Assembly (NCBI GenBank): GCA_021442155.1
Contig: CM038221.1
Coordinates: 79,686,494 to 79,750,493 of the forward strand
Source of the DNA: Cymbidium sinense
Taxonomy: Eukaryota; Streptophyta; Magnoliopsida; Asparagales; Orchidaceae
Direction of reading: 5' to 3'
Length of the DNA: 64,000 nt
This document shows, one piece after another, positions 10,953 through 22,400 of the stretch (positions are counted from its first letter, which is position 1; the number at the start of each line of letters is the position of its first letter). Position numbers and translations under genes: made by a program. The notes under the pieces were generated by a model. The model saw only the letters and a program-made list of their open reading frames with translations, was not told where the DNA came from and searched no databases.

Positions 10953-13429
10953 GCTAAAAACACCAAAATAGGGCAGATTCTAGTGAGAAAGCGATGACCA
11001 TTGGTGGATACATTATTTTAAAGTGAAGCAAGAGCCTGGGTCCATCCCAAAGCTTCTTCCTGCATCCAGAAATGTGCTCAGATTAACACCGCCGTCAGAA
11101 ATCATCCTCGATGAGATAATTTTCAAAAATTGTAGCCGGCCTTAGTAGCTTTTATTTGTGACAATTTGTTTGCTCGATTATAGGAAAATTCCTAAGATAA
11201 CCCTTGCATTTTTCATTTCACATCATCCCTACACAAATTGGGAAGTTTTTTTTGGTGAGAATCACACAAAATTGAGTCCAAATGGACCTTATTCCATTCA
11301 ACTTTCACAAAAATCCTGCAATTTTACTATTTTGCATGTCGCTTTCACTCATTGGGAAGAAGACTACATAGCAACCATCCGATCTCGCTTCAAAAAGGAT
11401 GGACGGTTGTGATTTCACTTTAGAACAGCTCACATCCGCCCATTTCAGCCTATTAGATCACATAGATTGATCTGGACTATCCGATACAATCCGTGTGGAA
11501 TGGACCATTTTTGGTAGTGGAATGACTCAATAGGTCCACATGATATTGCATGCCATGCAAGATCCGCGTGTAATCTAACTGCAAGCACATTGCCCCATCG
11601 ACAATGCTTGACTAGGTTAAGTGAGAAACCAAAGTTTTTTTTATTTTAAAAATTAATTAAATCTCCTAAAACTTTGAAAATTCATAGAAATTAAAATACT
11701 CAATCAAAAATTGCAAATAAGGGCTCTTTGGATTTAACTTTCATAGAGGAATCTAACAAATTCCAAATCCCTAAATGTCACTAAATATTTTGAGTTTAAT
11801 TTAAGTTTTAGTAAAAATAAAATTTCATTAATTATTCTAAAAATACAAATCAGATTTAGTTGAAATTTTCAGAGATTGAAACAGAAGTTAAGATCTACTT
11901 ACCATAAAAATTTCAAACCTAAATGACTTCTGTATTAGGAGATATTTAATTTCAAAGCTTAAATGGTCCATTTTAATAAAATAAATTAATAGACTTTATA
12001 AAAATTATTTAAATCGGCTAAAACTTTGCAAGATCATAACAAATTGTAGCAAAATTCAAAAAATGCATATAAATACTCATTTTAAAGGTATTTCAGAGAA
12101 GGATGTAATAAAAATACTTCCAATTAATTTTAAAGAATAATTAATGCTTAATTAAGGTTTAATTAGAAACTTAGTTATCTTAATTACTATTTAATTAATC
12201 ATGGGATTAATCCCAAACTTTTTGAGATTTTCTAAGGGGATGACTTTTGCCTCTCATAAATTTTCTTGGGATTTATTACTTGCTTAATTAGGAAAATTAA
12301 TTAATTTACCTTAATTACTATCCTAATCCAATTAATGGTTAATTAATCACATGAACATTAATGGATCAAGTAATTAAGTAATTAATCCTTTGAATAATAG
12401 TGAATGAGCATATGTGATAAGATTGAGACATACTTCTTAATCCATTCCTTCAAGTTCATTTAATTATTCAAGTTAATTGTAAGAATTAATTTGAATTACT
12501 TAATCATTTCAGATCCAAATCATTCCAAATTTAATCACTTTAGTCTTGGGTAGATTGTTCAATAACTTAAGAGAATTCTAAGGAAATTATAACTAATACA
12601 TGTGGTAGGGTTTAAAGTTCTTAATTAAACCCTTTAGCTTAATTAACATAATTGAGCTTTGCATTGGGCCTTTTATTTTCATAGGATCATTATTGATTTT
12701 ATTTCCAGCATGTACATATCATGTTGGATCATAATCACTTGGATAATGCTAAAGTGGCATAGGAAAGGGGTAATCGACTTAACTCATATTACAATCTAAT
12801 TAACCCATAAAATCAACATAATTACCTTTTTTATTAAACTAAATTAAACAATAAACATGGAAATGGATTAGGGTCAACAAACTTTCTCTTAATTCATTAA
12901 ATTAAGTCAAAACATAAAATGAAAGATGGTATTAACAAGCTTTGGTTTTCTTTAAATGCTTTTATTTAATATGATTATCTTTAGGAATTAGTTTCATTGA
13001 ATGAAATTATATGATTATATTTAGTATATTCTTTCCAATCATGTTAAATGTTGTATGTCATTTGAATCATTCATTCATGTCTTTCAAAAATAAATCAAAT
13101 GAAATTTTTTTTATGTTAAACTTGCATGTGTTGAATTAAATTTATAATATGTGTGGCTATTATCATTATTAAATCAAAGTTATTTTTAAAAGTGTATAAA
13201 TCAACTATAATATTTGGAGTGATAATAGTTTTAAATATCTATAAGCTTGCATGTGTCTATAGCTTAGAACATGTGATATGGAATTCTCTTTTTTATTCTA
13301 CATGGCTTTACATAAAGATTGAATGTTAACAAATGTATAATCCATTTGAAAAGGACATAACATGTGTTTGTATTCATTCCTATGTATTTCTATGTTAGAA
13401 TTTAGATAGAACTTTTGGCTCACATAAAT

Positions 13430-13870
13430 AATTCAATCAAAGAGATACAACTTTTTATGATTTTCTATTCTTGTAGTCATTTGTACATCCATGTGTGTTT
13501 AAGAATAGTGGGTATATCTAGTCAGACATTCCATGGATCACTTTTAAAGCCCAAGGAGGTCTTTACCTCATCCAGTTAACAATAGCAAAGTATCCACTTA
13601 AACTTTTATAAACTTGTATCGCATTTAGCTAATGAATGAAAATCTACTTTCAATTAAAAGAAATACAACTTTGCATGATTTTCTATTCTTGTAGTCATTG
13701 TACATCCATATGCATTTAAGAATAGTGGGTATATCTAGTCATATTTAGATCAGATTTTAAGTAGCTACGGAGTTTTACCTCACTCCCTGGTTAATAATGG
13801 AGAAGTACTCACTTAAAACTTTTATACACTTGTATGCACATTTAGCTAATGAGAGAAAATCCTATTTTCT
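13430..13870. repeat. Tandem duplication, two units of about 218 bp
   Basis: The phrase AAATACAACTTT..ATGATTTTCT, followed by ATTCTTGTAGTCATT and AATAGTGGGTATATCTAGTCA, occurs at about 13443-13530 and again at about 13661-13741. Both units end in GCTAATGA(A/G)..GAAAAT. An insertion or deletion after TCTAGTCA distinguishes the units. Confidence 0.85.
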
Positions 13871-14835
13871 ATAAAATGCATTTATGCATCCTTCATTTAA
13901 AGTGTGCTAAAAGAAATATGTTGCATGTGTAGTTATACCTAGAATTAAGTCATATCATGATACATGTGATGGAAAGATAATGATGTATGCCATGATAGTA
14001 ATTCAATTAAGTCAATCTTGAAGCCTTTCATATTGAATGAAATTCTTTAAAGTGAACCTAAATTTAGGATTAATTTAAAAAAAATTATAATAAACCATTC
14101 ACTAAGAGAATTAAGTTAAATTAACATGCTTTAATGGCATAAAAATAAAAGAAGGCAATCCTCTTTTCTTCTCTTTGTGACACTTATTCTAATGTAGAAT
14201 CATATGAAATAAATCAAATCACAAATTATATTTACAAATCAATTAAACAACTTAAAATTGAAACCACCCATATATAAAAATTAAATCTTTCCACACTTAG
14301 AAAATTATAACTCTAAAGTTTAGTTAACATACCACACAACCTTAAGACACACACATTAGATTAAGTCATTCCCTTATGTTATGCATGGTTTGATGTATGT
14401 TTATTTAATGATGTAATAGAATAGATGTTAATTGTATATTTTGTAATATTAGGCCATAATATCATAATCATATTTTGATGCTTAAAGGGGATGATTAAAT
14501 ATAAATGCTCTCTTTGCATGTTGCTTAAGTCCTTAAGCATAATCCAAGTTAGAATAGGTGGGATTGGCTACCCATGTGTAGAGTGCTAAGTCCAAATTAT
14601 AAATATAATTGCTTGGGTTGTATATGTGTTTAGCTAACACTTATTTTGCATGTGTAGTTAAATTTACTTTTCTTGTTTTAATATAATTTTCCATTATAAA
14701 TTAGGATTAGTGCTATGGGGTTTAGGATGAGCATTGGCCATAAGGCTTAATCTTGAGGTGCCATGTGATGCCTTGAGCCCTACCAAATCAAAGGAGAAAA
14801 GATATGAAGAAATGAAGGAGGCATGAAGACTTGAA

Positions 14836-17800
14836 GGTTTAGGGTTTAGAGTATAAGGTTTTTTAGGTTTTAGGTTTAGGTTCTAGAGTATAGATTTTTA
14901 AATTTTAGATTTAGTTTAGATTATTTAGTTTAGGTTTTAGTTTAAAGTTTTCAGATTTAGTTTAGTTTAGATTTAGTTTTAGGGCTTAGATTTAGGTTTA
15001 GATTTTATTTAGTTTAGATTTTAGATTTAGGTTTTAGTTCAGATTTTGTTTAGTTTAGTTTAGTTTAGATTTAGTTTAGTTTAAAGTTTAGATTTGTTCT
15101 TTTAGTTTAGTTTAGAGTTTATTTAGTTTAGATTTTAGAATTAGTTTAGGTTTTTATTTTAGATTTTTTTTTAGTTTAGATTTTAGTTTAGATTTTAGTT
15201 TATTTAGTTTAGAGTTTGGATTTAGTTGAGATTTTTTAGTTTAGATTTAGTTTTTAGATTTAGGTCTAGATTTTTATTTATTTTGGAGTTTAGATTTAGT
15301 TTATATTTTATTTTTATTTAGTTTAGTTTAGTTTAGTTTATATTTTAGTTTTAGTTTTAGAGTTTAGAGTTTAGTTTAGTTTATATTTAGAGTTTTAGAG
15401 TTTAGATTTTAGTTTAGATTTAGATTTTTAGATTTAGATTAGATTTAGTTTAGATTTTTATATTTAGCTTAGAGTTTAGATTTAGTTCAGATTTTAGATT
15501 TTAGACTTTATATTTTAGTTTAGTTTAGATTTTTAGATTTTAGATTTAGTTTAGAGTTTAGTTTTAGTTTAGTTTAGATTTAGTTTAGTTTAGTTTAGAG
15601 TTTAGAATTTAGATTTTTAGATTTTCGTTCAGAATTAGTTAAGTTTAGGTTTAGTTTATATTTTTAGTTTAGTTTAGATTTTTTTTTAGTTTAGTTTTTG
15701 GTTTAGTTTAGATTTTAGTTTTTTAGTTTAGATTTTTACTTTAGAGTTTAGATTTTTAGATTTCGTTTAGTTTAGTTTTTAGTTTAGTTTAGATTTAGTT
15801 TTTGGTTTAGTTTATTTTTTAGGTTTAAGTTTTTATTTAGTTTTTATTTTATTTTATTTTAGGTCTATTTTATATTTATTTTAGATTTAGTTTTTATTTT
15901 ATTTAGGTTTTTTATTTTTAGGTTTTTTTTATTTTTTAGTTTTATTTAGGTTTTTATTTATTTTAATTTATATTTAGGTTTAGCTTTAAGTTTATATTTT
16001 AGTTTAAGTTTTTATTTTATTTTATTTAAGTTTAAGTTTTTTATTTATTTTATTTATAGGTCTTATTTAGTTTAGGTTTAGGTTTTTAGGGTTTAAGGTC
16101 AGTTTAGGGTTTAGGGTTTATATTAGTTTAGGGTTTAGAGTTTAGGGTTTAGGGTTTAGGGTTTAGGGTTTAGGGTTAGTTTAGGGGGTTTATGGTTTTG
16201 GGTTTAATGTTTATGGTTTAGGATTTAGGGTTTAGGGTTTAGTGTTTAGGGTTTTAGGGTTTACACTTTAGGGTTTATGGTTTAGGGTTTATGGTTTTTT
16301 AAGGTTTAGGTTTAGGTTTTAGAGTTTAGATTTTTAAATTTTAGTTTTAGTTTAGATTTAGTTTAGATTTTTTTTTTATTTAGATTAGTTTAGATTTTAG
16401 TTTAGAGTTTTTAGATTTAGTTATTTAGTTTAGTTTATATTTAGTTTAGATTTAGTTTTAGGGTTTAGATTTAGGTTTAAATTTTATTTAGTTTAGATCT
16501 TAGATTTAGTTTTTAGATTAGATTTAGCTTAGTTTAGTTTAGTTTAGTTTACATTTAGTTTAATTTAGAGTTAAGAGTTTAGATTTTTAGTTTAGTTTAG
16601 AGTTTATTTAATTTAGGTTTTTAGTTTAGATTTTTTAGTTTAGGTTTTATTTTTTAGTGTAGATTTTAGTTTATTTAGTTCAGATTTTTGATTTAGTTTA
16701 GAGTTTAGATTTAGTTTAGTTTAGATTTAGTTTAGATTTTTATTTTAGATTTAGTTTAGATTTAGTTTAGATTTAGTTTTTAGATTTCATTTTAGATTTT
16801 TATGTTTATATTTTCATTTATTTTAGAGTTTAAATTTAGTTTAGATTTTATTTTTATTTAGTTTTGTTTAGTTTAGTTTAGATTTTAGACTTAGTTTTAG
16901 AGTTTAGAGTTTGGTTTAGGTTAGATTTAGCATTTTAGAGTTTTGGTTTTAGTTTGAATTTAGATTTTTAGATTTAGTTTATATTTTTAGATTTAGTTTA
17001 GAGTTTAGATTTTCTTTAGATTCTAGATTTTAGAGTTTAGATTTTAGTTTTGTTTAGATTTTTAGATTTTAGATTTAGTTTAGACTTTAGTTTTATTTAA
17101 GTTTAGATTTAGTTTGGTTTATTTTAGAGTTTAGAGTTTAGATTTTTTAGATTTAGTTTAGATTTTTATTTTGTTTAGGTTAGTTTAGATTTTTTAGTTT
17201 AGTTTAGTTTTGTTTGATTTTACTTTATAGTTTAGATTTTTTTTAGATTTAGTTTGTTTAGTTTAGATTTAGTTTAGATTTAATTTAGTTTAGATTTAGT
17301 TTATTTTAAATTTTAAATTTAAGTTTAGAGTTTAAGGTTTAGGGTTAGTTTAGAGTTTAGGGATTAAGGTTTAGGGTTTATGATTTTTTAGAGTTTAGGT
17401 TTAGTTTTTTTTTTAATTTAGGGTTTTGGTTTTGTATTTTATTTATTTTTAAGTTTATTTTTTAGGTTTAGGTTTATTTATTTTAGATTTTATTTTATTT
17501 TAGGTTTTATTTATTTTTTATTTTAGGTTTAGTTTTTATTTTATTTATTATTTTTTATTTTTAGGTTTATTTTATTTTTTTAATTTAGTTTAGGTTTTTA
17601 TTTATTTTATTTTAGTTTAGTTTTTTATTTTTCATTTTATGATTTTTCAGGTTTAGGTTTTGGGTTACATTTTAGTTTAGGTTCTTATTTTATTTTATTT
17701 GTTTATTTTATTTGGGTTTAAGTTTTTTATTATATATTATTTATTTGTTTTTATTTTATTTAGTTTTGGTTTAGGTTTTTAGCTTTTAGGGTTTAGGGTT

Positions 17801-20800
17801 TAAGGCTAGTTTAAGGTTCAGGATTTAGGGTTTAGGTTAGTTTAGGGTTTAGGGTTTATGATTAGTTTAGGTTTAGGGTTTAGGGTTTAGGATTTAGGGT
17901 TTAGGATTTAGGGTTTAGGGTTTAGTGTTTTTTAGGTTTTAGGGTTTTGGGTTTTGGGTTTAGTATTTATGGTTTAGGGTTTTTAGGGTTTAGGGACTTT
18001 TATTTTAGTTTGGGGTTTTATTTTTTTATTATTTTTATCTTTTCTAAAATTAAGTAAACATGTAGGTTTAAGTTTATTTAGTTTATTTTTTATTTATTTT
18101 AGTTTATTTTATTTTTATTATTTTTATTTAGGTTTATTTTTATTTTTTACTTAGTTTAGTTTATTTATTTTAGTTTAGATTTTTTGATTTTTAGTGTAGT
18201 TTTTAGGTTTAGGTTTATTTTTTAGTTCAATTTTATTTTTATTATATTTTCTAGGTTTAGGTTTTATTTTTTAGTTTTGGTTTAGGTTTATTTTTAGTTT
18301 ATTTTATTTTTTTAGTTTAGGTTTAGTTTATTTTAAGTTTAGGTTTAGGCTTTATTTATTTTAGTTTATTTGTTTATTTTATTTTTATTTTAGGTTTAGG
18401 TTTTATTTATTATTTATTTTTAGGTTTAGGTTTTTATTTATTTTAGGATTATTTTTTTATTTTAAGTTTAGTTTTTTTATTTAAGTTTTTTATATTGAGG
18501 TTTATTTTATTTTTTAGGTTTAGTTTAGGTTTTTATTTATTTTATTTTAGTTTGGTTTTTATTTTTATTTTTTATTTTATTTTATTTTTAGGTTTTTATT
18601 TTATTTAGTTTAGGTTTAGGTTTTTAGGTTTTTAGGGATTATGGTTTTTTTTTTTTAAATTTTTTTAAAATTTAGGTTTATTTAGTTTATTCTTTATTTA
18701 TTTTAGTTTACTTTATTATTTTATTTTTATTTATTTATTTCAGTTTTATTTATTGTATTTTTGGTTGTTTATTTTAGTTTATTTTTTATGTTTAGGTTTA
18801 GGTTTATGTTTATGTTTATTTTTTAGTTTAGGTTTATTTTTATTTTATCATTTAGTTTTGGGTTTTATTTTTTATTTCTAGGTTAAGGTTTAGGTTTTTA
18901 TTTATTTTTATAGGTTTAGGTTTTAGGTTTTTATTTTAGGGTTAGGGATTAGGGTTTAGTTTATGGTTTATGATTTAGGGTTTAGGGTTAAGAGTTCAAG
19001 TTTTATTTTTTATTTATTTTTAGGTTTATTTTTTAGGTTTAGGATTTTATTTAGTTTTTATTTAGTTTTGTAGGTCTATTTTATTTTTAATTTAGATTCA
19101 ATTTTTATTTTATTTAAGTTTTTTATTTTTTTGGTTTTTAGGTTTCGTTTAGGTTTTTATTTATTTTATTTTATTTTATTTTTATTTTTATTTTATTTTA
19201 TTTTATTTTTAAGATTAAGTTTGTGTTTAGGTTTTAGTTTATGTTTTAATTTTATTTTATTTTATTTATTTTGTTTAGGTCTAGGTTTTTTTATTTATTT
19301 TATTTTTAAGTTTTATTTAGTTTAGGTTTAGGTATTTAGGGTTTAAGCTTTAGGGTTTATGGCTTACTGTTTAGGGTTAGTTTAGGATTTAGGGTTTAGG
19401 TTAGTTTAAGGTTTAGAGGTCAGAATTTAGGGTTTAGGGTTTAGGTTTAGTTTAAGGGGTTTAGGGTTTAAGATTTAGGGTTTAGGGTTTAGGGTTTAGG
19501 GTTTAAGGGTTTAAGGTTTAGGGTGTAGGGTTTATGGTTTTTTAGGGTTTAGGTTTTATTATTTATTTATTTATTTTGTTTATTTTTTTAGGTGTAGGTT
19601 TTTATTTAGTTTAGCTTTTATTTTATTATAGGTCTATTTTATTTTTATTTTAGGTTTTGTTTTTATTTTATTTAAGTTTTTTATTTTTAGGTTTAATTTA
19701 TTTTTTCTATTTAGTTTAGGTTTTTACTTATTTTATTTTAGTTTAGTTTTTATTTTTTAATTAATTTAATTTGTAGGTTTAGGTTTGAGTTTAGGTTTAG
19801 GGTTAAGTTTTAGTTTAGGTTTTTATTTTACTTTATTTAGGTTTAGGTTTATTTTTTTATTTTATTTTAAGGTTTTTTTTAGTTTATGTTTAGGTTTTTA
19901 GGGTTTAGCATTTAGGGTTACTTTAGGGTTTTGGTTAGTTTATGATTTAGGGTTTAGGATTAGTTTAGGGTTTAGTGTTTAGGGTTTTGTGTTATTTAGG
20001 GCTCATGGTTTTTAGGGTTTTGGGTTAGTTTTAGGGTTTAGGGTTTAGGATTTAGGGTTTAAGGTTGTAGGTTTGGTTTAGTTTTTAGGGTTTAGGGTTT
20101 ATGATTTAGGGATTAGGGTTTTTAGGGTTTAGGTTTTTTATCTTATTTTATTATTTTATTATTATTTTAATTAAGTAAACCTATATGTTTGGGTTTATTT
20201 AGTTTATTTTTTTATTAATTTTAGTTTATTTTATTTTTTTATTTATTAGGTTTTTTTATTTTTTATTTAGTTTAGTGTATTTATTTTAGTTTAAGTTTTT
20301 TTTTTATTTTAGTTTATTTTTTAAGTTTAGGTTTATTATTTAATTTATTTTTATTTTTAATTCATTTTTTAGGTTAAGGATTTATTTTTTAGTTTTGGTT
20401 TAGGTTTATTTTTAGTTTATTTTATTTTATTTAGTTTAAATTTAATTAATTTTAGGTTTAGGCTTAGATTTTATTTATTTTTGTTTAGTTTATTTTAGTT
20501 TAGGTTTAGTTTTATTTTAGTTTTATTTTATGTTTAGGTTTGTTTTTATAGTCTAGGGTTTAAGTTTTATTTTAGGTTTTATTTTTAGTATTTATTTTTT
20601 AGGTTTAGGTTTTTTTATTTTATTTTATTTTAGGTTTATTAAAATTTTATTTTAGTTTTAGTTTTTATTTTATTTAGGTTTTTTTATTTTTAGGTTTATT
20701 TTATTTTATTTTGTATAGTTTAGGTCTTTATTTATTTTATTTTATTTTAGTTTTTATTTTTTATTTTATTCTATTTGTATGTTTTAGTTTAGGTTTTTAT

Positions 20801-20885
20801 TTTCTTTTATTTAGGTATATTTTAAAAAAAAAATTTTTAGGTTTTATTTAGTTTAGGTTTAGGTTTTTAGGGTTTAGGGTTTTTG
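14836..20885. repeat. Telomere-like array 3 (6 kb), with higher-order modules
   Basis: The longest array, C-poor on the + strand. Modules in order (approximate): G 14836-14860; A 14860-15815; T 15815-16080; G 16080-16300; A 16300-17335; G 17335-17410; T 17410-17775; G 17775-18000; C 18000-18480, with the AAATTAAGTAAA marker near 18048; T-like to 18640; C-like to 18900; G 18930-19005; T 19005-19335; G 19335-19550; T 19550-19895; G 19895-20130; C 20130-20560, marker near 20165; T 20560-20870; G to 20885. Runs of perfect TTTAGGG occur mainly in G modules (for example 16130-16175 and 19465-19500). Open frames such as 19131-19325 are low-complexity artefacts. Confidence 0.88.
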
Positions 20886-22400
20886 ATTTTTAGCATTTTT
20901 AGTGTAAATTTTGACATTAGAGTTTAGACATGAAGAAATAAAATGGGGTTAGAAAAGGTTTAAGAGAGGAGAGGGAGTCTAGTGTTTCTTTTTAGTTTAA
21001 CATTTTTTTTTTTTAGTGATAAGTTTAGATTTTCTTTTTTAAAATCATTAGATTTAGTAACATTAGTTATTTAGAGAGAAAGCTCATGTTTAGTGAGTTT
21101 TTTAAAACATAGTGTTTATTAGATTAGCATGAATAGAGAGTTTAGAGATTTATTAGAATAGTGTGAAGTTTTTTAGATTAGATTATTAGATTTTGATTTA
21201 AATCATTGTTTAGGTTTTAGTTTAGATTTAGGTATATTTATTGAATTTATGATGCATAACATTAATTTTATTAATATTTAATTAGCTTATTTTATTTAGA
21301 GTTTAGATTTGGATTTTACTTTAGATTTTATAGTATTTAGAGAAGAAGTTTAGAGGTTTATTAGAACATTAAAATTTTTTTTTAGTAACTTTTTTGATTT
21401 TAGTAGTAGGGTTTAGATTTTTTTTTAGTGACTTTCTTTTTTTAGGATGAAGAATAGATTAGATTATTAGATGGATTTTTAGTAGAACAAAAGGCAGGGT
21501 TTATTTTAATATTATAATTTTTAGATTAAATTTTTAGTTTTCTTTTTAATTAGAGATTAGTTAGATTAGATTTTGTATGGTTTAATTTTTTTTAGATTTA
21601 GTTTAGTTAATAGTTACATATTAGAGAGTTTGGAATGTTTGGATTTTAGTTTTTAATTTAGTCCATTTACTTTTTATTAGGAAGAGAAAAGATGAGTTAG
21701 TTTAGATTTAGATCAATTTTTTAGAAAGCTTATTTATGAAAGAAATATGTTTTAGTTTAGGCAGAAGAGCAAACTTTTAGTGAGTTAGCTTATTTTTTAT
21801 AGTTTAGTTTAGAAGTCAAAACAAGTTTACTCAGAGAGTTAGTGAGGACAGTTTGAATGATTTATGTAATAAGTTTGATGTTTAGATAGATTTATTTTAG
21901 AGTTTAGGAAGAGAGTGATGTCACTAGTTAGTTAGATTTAGATTTAGAAGAAATAGTAGAAATAGGATTTATTTAGTTTAGATTTTAAGTTTATTTTCTA
22001 GGTTTAGGTTATTTAAGTCATAGACTATTTAGAAGATTTTATATTTTTTTAGTTATTTAGGTTTTAGTTTAGTTTTAGATTTTACTTAGAGGTTTTAATT
22101 TAGCTTTTTTTTAGTATTAGATATTTTATTAGGTTGAATTTAGATTTAGTAAAATTTTATTTAGTATTAGTTTAGTTTAGTTTTGATAGGATGAAGGATA
22201 TTTATAAACTTTTAGTTTATTTAACTTTTTATTTAGTTTTTAAGTTTAGATTTAGAGTTTATGGTTATTTAGGGAATAGTTTTAATTTTAGTTTTGTTTT
22301 TAGTATTTAGATTTATTTTTTAGATGTAGTATGTTTTTTATTTTTAGAGACTTAGAGATAGGAAGAGTGAGAGGGAAAAGTTTAGAGATTTAGAGTTTTT
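20886..22400 (-). pseudogene. LINE ORF1 copy eroded into TTTAG words
   Basis: Colinear with the ORF1 copy at 32585-34330 but shortened and rewritten. Anchors in order: AATAAAATGGGGTTA..AGAAAAGG near 20935 (LINE-D 32628); GATTTAGTAACATTAG near 21051 (32794); GATGCATA..ATTAAT near 21251 (33098); AGAAAGCTT near 21712 (33875); GTGAGGACa and GAATGATTTA near 21842 (34066). Anchor distance is about 910 bp here against about 1441 bp in LINE-D. Missing segments are mostly C-containing, and the filler is largely TTTA/TTTAG. Both flanks also match LINE-D: module T on the left, and a GATTTGGGTTTA context on the right. No coding capacity remains. The last 400 bp (22000-22400) align poorly. Confidence 0.75.

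Larger units (their letters stand above)
8631..14835. other. AT-rich island without recognisable gene
   Basis: About 6.2 kb of complex AT-rich sequence with no convincing coding region on either strand. The left part (about 9050-10550) is rich in CAAATTGGACC-like words and diverged tandem repeats. The middle (about 11640-12130) has repeated AAATTAATTAAATC...CTAAAACTTTG phrases about 355 bp apart. The right part has a clear 218-bp tandem duplication (13430-13870). This texture resembles the non-coding part of large plant LTR retrotransposons, but no paired LTRs, primer binding site or pol motifs were found, so no class is assigned. It is bounded left by the 30-bp motif triplet and right by TTTAGGG array from 14836. 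Confidence 0.55.

Noticed and set aside
11158..11412. 84-residue open frame as a gene
   Set aside because: No recognised domain, in repeat-like sequence, length compatible with chance.
8631..14835. A complete LTR retrotransposon
   Set aside because: No pair of long direct repeats with TG..CA ends, no tRNA primer site and no gag-pol motif could be found. Texture alone is not enough.
16130..16175. Perfect TTTAGGG runs as a true chromosome end
   Set aside because: The runs are short, embedded in degenerate modules and followed by tens of kilobases of LINE and array sequence. Interstitial or subtelomeric origin fits better.
19131..19325. Open frame of 64 residues (LFYFILFLFLF type)
   Set aside because: Pure translation of TTTTA-type satellite, not a gene.
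20886..22400. RIP-like or cytosine-deamination decay as the explanation of the eroded ORF1
   Set aside because: Deamination keeps length and changes C to T (or G to A). Here about a third of the length is lost and TTTAG words are gained.
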